Positions 1 to 8,098 of a stretch of DNA of 63,863 nt are shown here, piece by piece. The position numbers and the translations under genes were made by a program. The notes under the pieces are model-generated. The model had not been told where the DNA came from, did no database searches, and saw nothing but the letters and a program-made list of their open reading frames with translations. Position 1 is the first letter of the stretch. Each line of letters starts with the position of its first letter. Origin of the DNA: Deltaproteobacteria bacterium (GTDB lineage Bacteria > Desulfobacterota > Desulfobulbia > Desulfobulbales > Desulfurivibrionaceae); contig JAPLJH010000045.1 in the NCBI GenBank assembly GCA_026388695.1, positions 1-63,863 of the forward strand, written 5' to 3'.

Positions 1-813
1 AACGACGAGGGCTTTGCCAGCCAGTTGGCCAGCCTCTGCGACATCTATGTCAATGATGCCTTTGCCGTGGCGCATCGGGCTCATGCCTCCGTGGTGGGGG
101 TGACCCAATTCGTCGAGCAGTGTGCGGCCGGATTTTTGTTGCAAAAAGAGATGGATTATTTCCACCGCTCGGTGAGCAACCCCATGCGGCCCCTGGTGGC
201 CATCGTGGGCGGGGCCAAGGTGTCGAGCAAGCTCGGGGCTCTGGACAACCTCATGGACCGGGTGGACAAGATGATTATCGGCGGGGCCATGGCCAATACC
301 TTTCTCAAAAGCATCGGCCATGACATGGGCAAGTCCAAGGTCGAGGATGAACTGCTCGATACGGCGCGGGAGTTGCTCAACAAGGCCAAACGCCTTGGGG
401 TCAAACTTTATCTGCCGGTGGACTGCATCGTCGCGGACAGGTTCGAGGCCCGGGCCGAATCCAAGCGGGTAACGGTGCAGGAGGTGCCGTCCGATTGGAT
501 GGTGCTCGACATCGGCCCGGCCACCACGGTACTCTTTTCCGAGGCCATGGAGTCGGCCAAGACCATCATCTGGAATGGTCCCATGGGCGCCTTTGAGATG
601 GACGCCTTTTCCCGAGGCACCATGGCCATGGTGCAGCATGTGGCCCGCTCCCACGCCCTGACCATTGTCGGTGGGGGCGACACCGATGTGGCGGTGCACA
701 AGGCCGGGGAGTCGAGCAATATCTCCTACATCTCCACGGGCGGCGGCGCATTCCTCATGCTGATGGAGGGCAAGAAGCTGCCTGGGGTTGAGGCCCTGGA
801 AGCAAAAAACTAA
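1..813 (+). CDS. pgk: Phosphoglycerate kinase, 3' part (5' end outside window)
   Basis: The reading frame is open from base 1, so the gene starts before the window; 270 residues remain of a family that is usually about 395 long. It converts 1,3-bisphosphoglycerate plus ADP to 3-phosphoglycerate plus ATP in the cytoplasm. Seen directly: the substrate/hinge motif [14 protein letters not shown] near the start, the nucleotide-domain motif [23 protein letters not shown], and the phosphate-binding GGGDTDVAV close to the C-terminus. The next gene is tpiA on the same strand, the usual glycolytic pairing. A palindromic repeat separates the two genes. Confidence 0.97.
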   Translation, partial: NDEGFASQLASLCDIYVNDAFAVAHRAHASVVGVTQFVEQCAAGFLLQKEMDYFHRSVSNPMRPLVAIVGGAKVSSKLGALDNLMDRVDKMIIGGAMANTFLKSIGHDMGKSKVEDELLDTARELLNKAKRLGVKLYLPVDCIVADRFEARAESKRVTVQEVPSDWMVLDIGPATTVLFSEAMESAKTIIWNGPMGAFEMDAFSRGTMAMVQHVARSHALTIVGGGDTDVAVHKAGESSNISYISTGGGAFLMLMEGKKLPGVEALEAKN

Positions 814-814
814 G

Positions 815-923
815 GTAAGCGCTTGCAGGGCGGCGCATCTGCTTTGTCATCGGCCTGTCCGCATACTTGGTGTATGGCGTACAGGCCTCTTTCGCGCATC
901 TGCACCACCCTGCAAGCGCTTAC
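815..923. repeat. Dispersed palindromic element, copy A (pgk-tpiA spacer)
   Basis: Perfect 16-bp inverted arms (815-830 and 908-923) enclose a second, inner inverted repeat around 855-887. The core CATCTGCTTTGTCATCGG recurs almost unchanged in the copies at 7972-8090 and 61431-61538. The element fills most of the spacer between two co-directional genes, so it would be transcribed as a long cruciform-like RNA hairpin. It has no coding content of its own. Confidence 0.8.
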
Positions 924-992
924 AGCTCGGGGAGCAGGCGTTTTCTTTCTCAGTTCTTGCCCCGTGATAATTTATGGAATAAGGAGTCGTCC

Positions 993-1751
993 ATGCCGCG
1001 CATCCCCTTGATTGCCGGAAACTGGAAGATGTATACCTCGCTTGCCGAGGCCAGGACTCTTGCCGGTGCCGTGGTCTCCGCCTGCAAGGGGTTGACCGAC
1101 CGGGAGGTTGTGATTGCTCCGCCCTTTACCGCCCTGGCAACGGTGGCCGAGGTGGTGCGCGGTTCACAGGTCCGGCTGGCCGCTCAGAATGTTTGCTGGG
1201 AAGAGCAGGGCGCTTTTACCGGAGAGATAGCCCCTGGCATGTTGCGGGAGCTGGGTTGCAGCATGGCCATTATTGGCCATTCGGAGCGAAGGCAGATCTT
1301 TGGAGAAACCGATGCGCTCATCAATCGGCGGATGGCCGGGGCCATGCGTTTTGGCATAACCCCGATTCTCTGTTTTGGCGAAACCCTGGCCGAGCGCGAG
1401 GCCGGGCAGACCATGGCCGTGCTTGAGCGTCAGGTTCGGGCCGGGCTTAGCGGCATTACCGTGGTTGAGCCTGCTCGCCTGGTGCTTGCCTATGAGCCGG
1501 TCTGGGCCATCGGCACCGGTAAAACCGCCACAGAGGAACAGGCCCAGGAAGCCCATGAATTCGTGCGGAATCTGCTGGTTGCGATGTACGAGAAAAGTAT
1601 TGCCCAGCAAATGAGAATACTGTATGGTGGCAGCGTTAATTCAGGGAACGTGGATGCCCTGTTGCGGCAGCCTGATATAGACGGGGCCTTGGTTGGCGGG
1701 GCATCGCTCAAGGCAGATTCCTTCGAACGCATCATCCACTTTCGGCAATAA
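993..1751 (+). CDS. tpiA: Triosephosphate isomerase
   Basis: Interconverts dihydroxyacetone phosphate and glyceraldehyde 3-phosphate as a cytoplasmic TIM-barrel dimer. The ATG at 993 is chosen because AAGGAG lies at 981-986 and the product then begins MPRIPLIAGNWKMY, carrying the catalytic Lys at residue 12. The catalytic His is in IGHSERR, the catalytic Glu is in YEPVWAIGTGK, and the phosphate loop LYGGSVN is near the end. At 252 residues the length is typical. A longer in-frame extension back to 867 runs into the upstream palindrome and is not used. secG follows after 16 bp, so the two are probably co-transcribed. Confidence 0.98.
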   Translation: MPRIPLIAGNWKMYTSLAEARTLAGAVVSACKGLTDREVVIAPPFTALATVAEVVRGSQVRLAAQNVCWEEQGAFTGEIAPGMLRELGCSMAIIGHSERRQIFGETDALINRRMAGAMRFGITPILCFGETLAEREAGQTMAVLERQVRAGLSGITVVEPARLVLAYEPVWAIGTGKTATEEQAQEAHEFVRNLLVAMYEKSIAQQMRILYGGSVNSGNVDALLRQPDIDGALVGGASLKADSFERIIHFRQ

Positions 1752-1767
1752 CGGTAACCAAAAAAGA

Positions 1768-2109
1768 ATGACCACCTTACTGACCATTATTCATATCGTT
1801 GTCTGTCTGTTCCTCATCGTGATCGTGCTGTTGCAGCACGGCAAGGGCGCCAGCATGGGCGCGGCCTTCGGCGGCTCCAGCCAGACCGTGTTCGGCACGG
1901 AAGGCCCCCTGCCCCTGTTGAACAAGATCACGACCTGGGCCGCCATTGTTTTCATGCTGACCTCCATCTCCCTGGCCTACATGTCAACCAGGGTCGGGGA
2001 TGGCTCGGTCATGAAAGAGATCGCTCCGATTGCCGAGCCGCAGAGCGCACCGATCCCGCTGCCCGCTGCGGACGGGGCAGTGCCCCAGGCTCCGGCGTCG
2101 GGGAAGTAG
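1768..2109 (+). CDS. secG: Preprotein translocase subunit SecG
   Basis: A small inner-membrane partner of SecYE. From the ATG at 1768 the product is 113 residues, with the usual two hydrophobic helices (about residues 3-23 and 51-72) separated by the conserved loop that contains GKGASMGAAFGGSSQTVFG. The C-terminal tail is rich in Ala and Pro, as in many homologues. It follows tpiA closely and is followed by tRNA-Leu(GAG), an order also seen in enterobacteria (secG-leuU). Confidence 0.95.
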   Translation: MTTLLTIIHIVVCLFLIVIVLLQHGKGASMGAAFGGSSQTVFGTEGPLPLLNKITTWAAIVFMLTSISLAYMSTRVGDGSVMKEIAPIAEPQSAPIPLPAADGAVPQAPASGK

Positions 2110-2144
2110 CCGTTTCTATGTTATTTTATTTAAAAATAAGGATT

Positions 2145-2229
2145 GCCGGAGTGGTGGAATTGGTAGACACGCAGGCTTGAGGTGTCTGTGGGGCGACCCA
2201 TGCCGGTTCGAGTCCGGCCTTCGGTACCA
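2145..2229 (+). tRNA. tRNA-Leu (anticodon GAG)
   Basis: An 85-nt cloverleaf with a long variable arm (class II). The acceptor strand GCCGGAG pairs with CTTCGGT with G-U pairs, and the anticodon stem CAGGC/GTCTG holds the loop TTGAGGT, giving anticodon GAG. The T-arm contains GGTTCGAGTCC, and the 3' CCA is encoded. A strong terminator follows 7 bp later. Confidence 0.97.
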
Positions 2230-2236
2230 TATTTAT

Positions 2237-2280
2237 AAAAGGCCCTGTAACCGTTAACGGTTACAGGGCCTTTCTTTTTT
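2237..2280 (+). terminator. Rho-independent terminator after tRNA-Leu
   Basis: A perfect 16-bp stem (AAAGGCCCTGTAACCG and its complement) with a TTAA loop, followed by TTTCTTTTTT. It ends the tpiA-secG-tRNA transcript. Confidence 0.95.
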
Positions 2281-2374
2281 GGGGAAAAGCGAGGGTTCTG
2301 GCGTGGACATGCCGATTCACCCCGTATCGAAAAAGAGCTGCACCAGAAAGCACTCTTCCAATATTTTTCAAGCA

Positions 2375-2403
2375 TTGACAATCTGTTAGGCGTATGCGAT
2401 GTT
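2375..2403 (+). promoter_or_regulatory. Possible sigma-70-type promoter
   Basis: A consensus TTGACA at 2375-2380 is followed 17 bp later by a weak -10 (GATGTT). It lies in an AT-rich gap upstream of the cysteine-rich gene at 2536. The weak -10 makes this tentative. Confidence 0.3.
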
Positions 2404-2535
2404 TTTGGGGAATGTTTGAGGCTGGAAGTACGTCTTGGCTTTGAGAGGAATCAGGTTCCTGTCCTTGGGCTTTCCGGCAAAGACTTTGATGTGAAAAAAA
2501 ACGGTCAGAGACAAAAAAATGGGAGGGGAAAAACA

Positions 2536-3261
2536 ATGCTTAAACTTAAACAGGTGGGCCAGGCACAAATAATAAGCTCCGGCCAGAGATCGCTTCCGGA
2601 AGGAACAACTTATTCTGTCGATGGTGCCATTGTCCCATGTGATACAAAAGGTGGACGGCATATCTCCATTGTCTTGAAAATCGAAGATGTGATGCAGGCA
2701 ATTGTAACCGGCATATATCGTCCTGCGGAAGGGCGTTATGAATCACATTATCAATTCGGCCCAGGTTTCGGTGAATTGCGGTCGCGCTCATTCTCGGGTC
2801 AAGTTGAGGAAATAGGATCGGATCTCGGCGTCATTATGACCGGGACGCTCAACGAGCATCATCTTGGTGCAACCCAGATTGTTATTCCTCAATGGAAGGC
2901 GCTCCTAGGCGAAGTCGGCCTAGAGGGTTGTGACGCGGTTCTGGCCGCTATTTCCCCTTTTGTCTCGAAAAGTAAAAAACCTATGCCTCCAGTAGATCTT
3001 GATCCCCAGATTCAAGCTGTCCTTGCGCAGATCACGAAGGATTCGCACGCCGCCATGTTTGGGAAGACACGGGTTGACGTTGGAGGATATGAGGTGGATG
3101 GGTGCGCAGCAGCGTGTACCGCCGTTTCCGTGGCGTGTATAGCCGGTTGCGGTTATATGAGTGGAGGGTTGGGCACTGCAACCGGGGCTTGTGGTGCTAC
3201 ATGTGCGGCCGCGCAGTTTGCGTGTCTTTCTTATTGTACAGCTCAAAATTTTCCACAGTAG
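2536..3261 (+). CDS. Protein of unknown function with a C-terminal tandem CX3CX6CX3C module
   Basis: A 241-residue product. The ATG at 2536 has GGGAGGGG just upstream; an in-frame start further upstream (2416) lacks such support. Residues 1-180 are a soluble-looking, beta-rich region with no family I recognise and no signal peptide. Residues 190-234 hold eight cysteines in two identical spacings, C190-x3-C194-x6-C201-x3-C205 and C219-x3-C223-x6-C230-x3-C234, joined by a Gly-rich 13-residue linker and otherwise Ala-rich. This would make two disulfide-stapled helices. The layout is reminiscent of halocin-C8-like or other cysteine-hairpin antimicrobial peptides carried at the end of a longer precursor, but that is inference. 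The gene is an island between two terminators, with no adjacent transporter or modifying enzyme. Confidence 0.75.
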   Translation: MLKLKQVGQAQIISSGQRSLPEGTTYSVDGAIVPCDTKGGRHISIVLKIEDVMQAIVTGIYRPAEGRYESHYQFGPGFGELRSRSFSGQVEEIGSDLGVIMTGTLNEHHLGATQIVIPQWKALLGEVGLEGCDAVLAAISPFVSKSKKPMPPVDLDPQIQAVLAQITKDSHAAMFGKTRVDVGGYEVDGCAAACTAVSVACIAGCGYMSGGLGTATGACGATCAAAQFACLSYCTAQNFPQ

Positions 3262-3290
3262 AATAGAGGGGAGAATCCGGTAGACTGGGG

Positions 3291-3319
3291 ATTAAGGGGT
3301 CAGGTTTGACATTTTGACT
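3291..3319. other. Sequence tag resembling flanks of REP-associated transposase genes
   Basis: The motif GGGGTCAGGTTTGACATTTT resembles, from memory, the short conserved tag found beside IS200-like REP-associated transposase genes in many proteobacteria. No transposase ORF is present here, so at most this is a remnant. The rest of 3262-3399 shows nothing recognisable. Confidence 0.35.
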
Positions 3320-3399
3320 TTATATGTCTTCCGGCACGGCTAGAGTGCAGTCCCGTATTTTTTCAGTATTGTGTTGGGCAGGGAAATGCTGCACCATGG

Positions 3400-3493
3400 A
3401 AAAGAGCCCCGGTCGAGCGTGAGCATCTTCCCTTGCTGCTTTTCACACTACCCCCAAATTCTGGTGCTCAGGTTTTGGCCGGGGCTTTTTTCG
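3400..3493 (+). terminator. Long-loop hairpin, possible terminator of the cysteine-rich gene
   Basis: The left arm AAAAGAGCCCCGG (3400-3412) pairs with the right arm CCGGGGCTTTTTT around 3479-3491, ending in a T run. The loop is about 65 nt, long for a simple terminator, so a small structured RNA is an alternative. Confidence 0.45.
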
Positions 3494-3512
3494 AGAATCA
3501 ACAGTAGGCAAT

Positions 3513-3551
3513 AAAAAAAAGGCGGAGCGCGATCAGCGCTCCGCCTTTTTT
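3513..3551 (-). terminator. Bidirectional terminator downstream of metV
   Basis: The stem GGCGGAGCGC/GCGCTCCGCC is flanked by an A run on the left and a T run on the right, so it can act on both strands. On the minus strand it closes the hdrC-mvhD-metV transcript. Confidence 0.9.
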
Positions 3552-3571
3552 GTCGGTGCAGCAAAAACAGA

Positions 3572-4240
3572 TCAGACAGTCAGATCGTTGCGCACGGTTT
3601 TGCGCGGGCCGCCATGCCCTGAGGTGCTCCAGTCCCGGATCGGGGCGATGGCTGCAAGGCCTTCCGCATTGTCGATGCGCACCAGCTTGTCGTGGATGGA
3701 CTGCCAGATGCAGGGGACATCCTTGTGGATCTCGCAACGCCCGCCAACCGAACCGCCGCAGGGGCCGTTCATCAGGCTCTTGGCGCAACGGGCTACCGGG
3801 CAGAGGCCGCCGGTGAGGTGCAGCACGCAGTCGCCGCACCCGGCGCACTGCTCGCTCCAGACGCCCTGTTCAGCGGAGCCGCCGAAGGAGGAGGTGTTCA
3901 CCCCCGGATAGACCTTGGCCATGGGCCGCAGATTGGCGATGAAGTTGACCCCCACCCCGCAGGCCATGGAAACAATGGCGTCGTACTGGCCGTCCCACTG
4001 GTCGATGGAGTCGATGTATTCCTTGTCGCACTGGCGAACCAGAGTGGCCTCGATGGTTGAAACCTCCTGGCCTGCCTTCTGCTTGCCCAGGCGGATCAGG
4101 GAGGCCAGGATTTCCACCTCGCGTTCGCCCCCGGCGGAACAGATCGTGACGCAGCCACGGCAGCCCAGGACCAGGATGCGCTTGGCGTCCTTGACCATCT
4201 CCATGATTTCATTGATGGGTTTTCTTTCGGCAATAATCAT
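3572..4240 (-). CDS. metV: Methylenetetrahydrofolate reductase C-terminal-domain protein (MetV-type)
   Basis: A 222-residue protein of the MTHFR C-terminal family, the zinc or Fe-S partner of MetF in Wood-Ljungdahl-type methylenetetrahydrofolate reductases. Visible metal-ligand groups are GCRGCVTIC near residues 27-35, a CAGCGDC motif around 132-138, and the signature GLCPVARCAKSLMNGPCGG followed by GRCE and PCIW. It overlaps the upstream mvhD by 4 bp (ATGA), so translation is coupled. With mvhD and the hdrC-type gene it likely forms an electron-transfer complex feeding folate C1 reduction. A MetF that already carries its own MetV-like domain lies at 8099-9628. Confidence 0.88.
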   Translation of the reverse strand: MIIAERKPINEIMEMVKDAKRILVLGCRGCVTICSAGGEREVEILASLIRLGKQKAGQEVSTIEATLVRQCDKEYIDSIDQWDGQYDAIVSMACGVGVNFIANLRPMAKVYPGVNTSSFGGSAEQGVWSEQCAGCGDCVLHLTGGLCPVARCAKSLMNGPCGGSVGGRCEIHKDVPCIWQSIHDKLVRIDNAEGLAAIAPIRDWSTSGHGGPRKTVRNDLTV

Positions 4241-4668
4241 TTCGTGCCTCCCTGAAACGGGCTGGGGCCCAAGGTGGTAATCCGTTCATTCATCTCCTGG
4301 GCCGCTTTGACAAAAGCGGGGTGGAAGCCGCGCTCCAGGTGATACATCTCAATGCGTTCCGGTTCGACCCCCAGTTCGGCCAAGGCCTTCTTGATGGCTG
4401 CAACCCGTTTGGCGGCCCGTTGACTGCCCATGAGGTTGTGGCATTTATCAAGGGGGCATCCGGCGACATACACGCCGTCCGCGCCGTCTTCAAAGGCCTT
4501 GAGCAGGGTGCTGACCTCAAGCTTGCCGGTGCAGACCAGGCGGTGGATGGTAATACTTTTGGGAAAGCCATCTGCCTGCAACCCTTTTGGCCCTTCGGCC
4601 AGAGTCTGCTGGGAGGTGTAATGGCAACAGAATGCTTGGATGTTTGGGGTAAAGGACATTGGGTTCAC
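4237..4668 (-). CDS. mvhD: MvhD/HdrD-associated iron-sulfur subunit
   Basis: A 143-residue member of the F420-non-reducing hydrogenase delta subunit family, which carries a [2Fe-2S] cluster and passes electrons to heterodisulfide-reductase-like subunits. Conserved cysteines are seen in FCCHYT near the N-terminus, RLVCTGK in the middle, and GCPLDKCH. The family fold usually continues with a helix ending in the H-x-E-R region, present here as YHLERG. It lies 4 bp downstream of the hdrC-type gene and overlaps metV by 4 bp. No hydrogenase or HdrA gene is nearby. Confidence 0.9.
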   Translation of the reverse strand: MNPMSFTPNIQAFCCHYTSQQTLAEGPKGLQADGFPKSITIHRLVCTGKLEVSTLLKAFEDGADGVYVAGCPLDKCHNLMGSQRAAKRVAAIKKALAELGVEPERIEMYHLERGFHPAFVKAAQEMNERITTLGPSPFQGGTK

Positions 4669-4672
4669 CGTG

Positions 4673-5239
4673 CTACTGATTTACGCCGCAGGCGGCGATC
4701 AAACGCTCGTCCTCGGACTCGTTTAAGCGGATGGCCTGGGCCGGGCATTCGGAGGGGCAGATGCCGCAACCTCGACATTCTTGCGGGTCAATGGCAGCCT
4801 TGCCCTGGTCGTCAATCTTGGGAATCCGCCAGGGGCAGACCCGGACACAGGTGAGGCAGGAGACGCAGAGATCACGTTCAACCCAGGCGGCCTTGCCCTT
4901 GTCCAGCAGATCCTGGTCGGTAATGTAGCCGGCCTTCATGGCCAGCTGGCGCAGGGCGACCATGATCTCGGCAAAGCGGACGTCCTGGGGGCAGACAAAG
5001 ATGCAGCTGCGGCAGCGGGAGCAGAACCAGAGCAGGTTGGATTTGAGCAGCGCGTCTTTCAGGCCCATCCGGATCATGTGGATGATCTTGCGCGGGTCGA
5101 AGTCGGGGATTGCCTGACTGACCGGGCAGATACCGCTACAGGCGCCGCAGGAAAAACAGCGGTTCAGGAATTCGCCTCCCGGAATCGCAGTAACCTCGGC
5201 GCTGAAGGCCGAATTGATATCCTTGCTGGAGATTGCCAT
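4673..5239 (-). CDS. HdrC-like protein fused to a 2[4Fe-4S] ferredoxin domain
   Basis: A 188-residue soluble Fe-S protein, first gene of the mvhD-metV operon. The N-terminal half is HdrC-like with two cluster motifs (CFSCGACSGICPVSQ near residue 28 and CSRCRSCIFVCP near 73). The C-terminal half adds two ferredoxin-type motifs (CVSCLTCVRVCP and CRGCGICPSECP). In all it should hold four [4Fe-4S] clusters. The extra ferredoxin half is not part of classical HdrC and could replace an HdrA docking surface. HdrA and HdrB are absent from the window. Confidence 0.88.
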   Translation of the reverse strand: MAISSKDINSAFSAEVTAIPGGEFLNRCFSCGACSGICPVSQAIPDFDPRKIIHMIRMGLKDALLKSNLLWFCSRCRSCIFVCPQDVRFAEIMVALRQLAMKAGYITDQDLLDKGKAAWVERDLCVSCLTCVRVCPWRIPKIDDQGKAAIDPQECRGCGICPSECPAQAIRLNESEDERLIAACGVNQ

Positions 5240-5437
5240 AACAAAGCCTCATATTTAAGATATGAAACCCGGCAATGGTCGCCGGATTAATTTTTTTCAG
5301 GTTGGTCTGGAGCATGCCCCGTTGAACCAAGACAGCGTCGCGTACTCTAGCATAAAAAATAACCCCGCCCAATAGGTATATCTACCAGAATAAGCGGTTT
5401 TTAGGGGGTCGACCCGGTGAAAAACGGCAATTTTGTC

Positions 5438-6409
5438 CTATACCAGAAACCGGAATTCGCCCTTGCCCAGCAAATCCTGAAGATGAAGCACACCCGCCAG
5501 CTTGCCGTTGTGGTCGGTCACCGGCAGAAAGGTGATTTCGTGGCGCTGCATGATGCTCAGAGCGTCGGCGGCCAGGAGATCCGAGGTGATGGTTTTGGGC
5601 GCCTTGGTTATGGTGTCCGCCAGGGTGAGCTCATGCAGGCTGCCGCCTTTTTGGCTGAGAAAGCGGCGCAGATCGCCATCGGTGAGGATACCGATGATGG
5701 TTTCTTCTTGCATGATCAGGACCGCGCCCAGGTTTTTGGCGTTCAGTTCGGTAATGGCCTCCGGCAGGGTGGCGGTTTGCGAAACCTTGGGGATTGCCGT
5801 GCCGGTGAGCATGACCTCGGCCACGTTGACCTTAAGGCGTTCCCCAAGGCTGCCGGCCGGATGGTTGCGCCGGAAATCGCTTTCCTTGAACTGCTTGAGG
5901 TTCAAGAGAACCACGGCCAGGGCGTCGCCCATGGCCAGTGCGGCTGTGGTGCTGGCCGTAGGAGCAAGGCCCATGGGGCAGGCCTCCCGTGGCACCGCGA
6001 CCTTGAGCACGGCATCGGCGCCTAGGGCCAGGCTGGAGGAGGGGCTGCCGGTCATGGCAATGATTTTGGCCCCGCGTTTCTTGAGGTTGGGGAGCAGGAG
6101 GCTGAGTTCTGCGGTTTCGCCGCTGTAGGAGATGGCAAGGATGACGTCCTGGGGGTCCACCATGCCGAGATCGCCGTGCATGGCCTCCACCGGGTGGAGA
6201 AACAGGGCCGGGGTGCCGGTGCTGTTCATGGTGGCGGCGATCTTCTGGCCGATGATCCCTGACTTGCCGATGCCGGTGATCACCACCCTGGCCGGGCAGG
6301 CCATGATCATGGCCACGGCTTTTTCAAAATCGGTATCGATCTGGTCGAGTAGGGCAGTGATGCCTTCCGCTTCGATCCTGAGAACTTCCTTGGCCTGTTC
6401 AATGCTCAT
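5438..6409 (-). CDS. kdsD: Arabinose-5-phosphate isomerase (KpsF/GutQ family)
   Basis: Converts ribulose 5-phosphate to arabinose 5-phosphate, the first step towards Kdo in lipopolysaccharide. The product is 323 residues. The SIS domain (about residues 30-175) shows GIGKSGIIGQKIAATMNSTG, the HPVEAMHGDLG stretch and SYSGETAE. Then come the usual NHPAGSLG linker and two CBS motifs to the end. The gene supports a Gram-negative, LPS-bearing host. It is 198 bp upstream (in transcription sense) of the hdrC operon and 32 bp downstream of purF, so it may be co-transcribed with purF. Confidence 0.96.
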   Translation of the reverse strand: MSIEQAKEVLRIEAEGITALLDQIDTDFEKAVAMIMACPARVVITGIGKSGIIGQKIAATMNSTGTPALFLHPVEAMHGDLGMVDPQDVILAISYSGETAELSLLLPNLKKRGAKIIAMTGSPSSSLALGADAVLKVAVPREACPMGLAPTASTTAALAMGDALAVVLLNLKQFKESDFRRNHPAGSLGERLKVNVAEVMLTGTAIPKVSQTATLPEAITELNAKNLGAVLIMQEETIIGILTDGDLRRFLSQKGGSLHELTLADTITKAPKTITSDLLAADALSIMQRHEITFLPVTDHNGKLAGVLHLQDLLGKGEFRFLV

Positions 6410-6441
6410 TGGTCTTCCGGCGCCTTTGCTGGTGGGAAATT

Positions 6442-7878
6442 TTATTTTTTGCCCGTGGACTGGCAGGCATTTCTGGTGCCAAGGAGAAGCTTGCAGAACT
6501 CCTTGTCCGGCTCCACGGGATAAATCCCGTCAAAGCAGGCCTTACAATAGCCGTCCGGCGGGCCGCCGCAGGCTTCCAGCAACCCCTCAAGGCTAAGGTA
6601 GTAGAGGGAATCAAGTCCCAGGTAATCACGGATCTCGTCAACGCTTTTCTTGTTGGCGATGAGTTCGCCGCCCGAAGGAAAGTCGATCCCGTAGTAGCAG
6701 GGATTCCGGGTGGGCGGGCAGCTGATCAGCATGTGGATTTCTTTAACCCCGGCTTCGCGCAGGGATTTGACCCTGGAGCGGCCGGTGGTGCCTCGGATGA
6801 TGGAGTCGTCCAGAATGATGACCCGCTTGTCTTTTAAAAAAGAGCGGATGGGGTTCAGCTTGACCCGCACCGAGAAATCGCGCATGGACTGGGTGGGCTG
6901 GATAAAGGTGCGGCCCACGTAGTGATTACGGATCACCGCCATTTCAAGGGGGATGCCCGAGGCTTGGGAAAAGCCGATGGCCGCGTAGTTGCCCGAGTCG
7001 GGAAAGGGCATGACGAAGTCCGCGTCGATCTTGCATTCGCGGGCTAGGATCTCGCCCATGCGCTTGCGGCTCTGGTAAACGTTTATGCCGAAGATATCGC
7101 TGTCGGGCCGGGCAAAATAGACCTGCTCGAAGATGCAGAAGCTGCGGCGTTGGCTGGTGTCGAGGTGAAGGGAGCGCTGGCCATCGCGGTCGATGATCAG
7201 GATCTCGCCGGGCTCAATGTCGCGGACGTACTGGGCCTCGACCAGGTCGAGGGCGCAGGTTTCCGAGGCGACGATGAAGCCGCCGTTGTTGAGTTTTCCC
7301 AGGCACAGCGGCCTAAAGCCTCCGGCATCGCGCACGGCAATGAGCTTGTCTTCGGTCAAGAGCAGGATGGAGTAGGCGCCCTTGATGCTTTCAAAGGTGT
7401 CGACGAGCGCCTTGTCCAGGCCAAGGTGGGAGCAACGGGCCAGCAGATGGACCACCACCTCACTGTCCATGGTGGACTGGAAGATGGAGCCCTTTTTCTC
7501 CAGCTCGTTGCGCAGGGAGCGGATATTGACCAGATTGCCGTTGTGGGCCACGGCCACGGTGGACCCTTGGTGGGTGGCGGTGAAGGGCTGGGCATTGATG
7601 ATGTTGGAGGCGCCGGTGGTGGAGTAGCGGACATGGCCCACTGTGAGGTGGCCTTTGAGTCCTTGCAGATCGGCTTCGCTGAAAACATCGTGCACCAGGC
7701 CCATTCCCTTGTGCTGGGAGATCTGGCTGCCGTCGCTGGCCACGATCCCGGCGCTCTCTTGGCCCCGATGCTGGAGAGCGTAGAGGCCAAAATAGGTGAG
7801 CTTGGCCGCGTCCTCATGGCCGAAAATCCCACAAACGCCGCATTCGTCCTTGGGGCGTGATGCGTCTGAGTATGTCAT
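6442..7878 (-). CDS. purF: Amidophosphoribosyltransferase
   Basis: Makes 5-phosphoribosylamine from PRPP and glutamine, the first committed step of purine synthesis. The start at 7878 gives 478 residues beginning MTYSDASRPKDE followed by CGVCGIFGH; the short propeptide before Cys13 is normally removed so that Cys becomes the N-terminal nucleophile. A longer in-frame start at 8052 reads through a palindromic repeat and is rejected. The PRPP-binding motif VIILDDSIIRGTT is present. Cysteines in CPPTRNPC and YCKACF match the Fe-S-bearing Bacillus-type enzyme. Confidence 0.97.
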   Translation of the reverse strand: MTYSDASRPKDECGVCGIFGHEDAAKLTYFGLYALQHRGQESAGIVASDGSQISQHKGMGLVHDVFSEADLQGLKGHLTVGHVRYSTTGASNIINAQPFTATHQGSTVAVAHNGNLVNIRSLRNELEKKGSIFQSTMDSEVVVHLLARCSHLGLDKALVDTFESIKGAYSILLLTEDKLIAVRDAGGFRPLCLGKLNNGGFIVASETCALDLVEAQYVRDIEPGEILIIDRDGQRSLHLDTSQRRSFCIFEQVYFARPDSDIFGINVYQSRKRMGEILARECKIDADFVMPFPDSGNYAAIGFSQASGIPLEMAVIRNHYVGRTFIQPTQSMRDFSVRVKLNPIRSFLKDKRVIILDDSIIRGTTGRSRVKSLREAGVKEIHMLISCPPTRNPCYYGIDFPSGGELIANKKSVDEIRDYLGLDSLYYLSLEGLLEACGGPPDGYCKACFDGIYPVEPDKEFCKLLLGTRNACQSTGKK

Positions 7879-7971
7879 GGCGTTTTGTCCCTTGTGATGT
7901 GCTTGCCGTCCATCCGGAAAAAAGGAGAAAATATACCCCCTTTTATATGGATGGGAAACGTTTTTTTCTCT

Positions 7972-8090
7972 GTAACTGTCCAGCAGCACCACATCTGCCT
8001 TGTCATCGGCCTGCTCATCTGCAACAGCACATTTTGCAGACCTCTTCCGCACATCTGCGGCAGCAGCGAAGTGGCGCGGCTGAACAGTTG
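7972..8090. repeat. Dispersed palindromic element, copy B (purF-metF spacer)
   Basis: Outer arms AACTGTCCAGC (7974-7984) and GCTGAACAGTT (8079-8089) match with one mismatch. The first 31 bases from 7980 agree with the copy at 61440 at 28 positions by my count. The inner inverted repeat (TCTGCAA/TTGCAGA) differs from the other copies, so the stem is kept while its sequence drifts. It sits in the leader of purF. Confidence 0.75.
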
Positions 8091-8098
8091 TTTTTTCT

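Noticed and set aside
7879-8052. N-terminal extension of purF
   Set aside because: It reads through a palindromic repeat, and the nucleophile Cys must be close to the N-terminus for propeptide processing.
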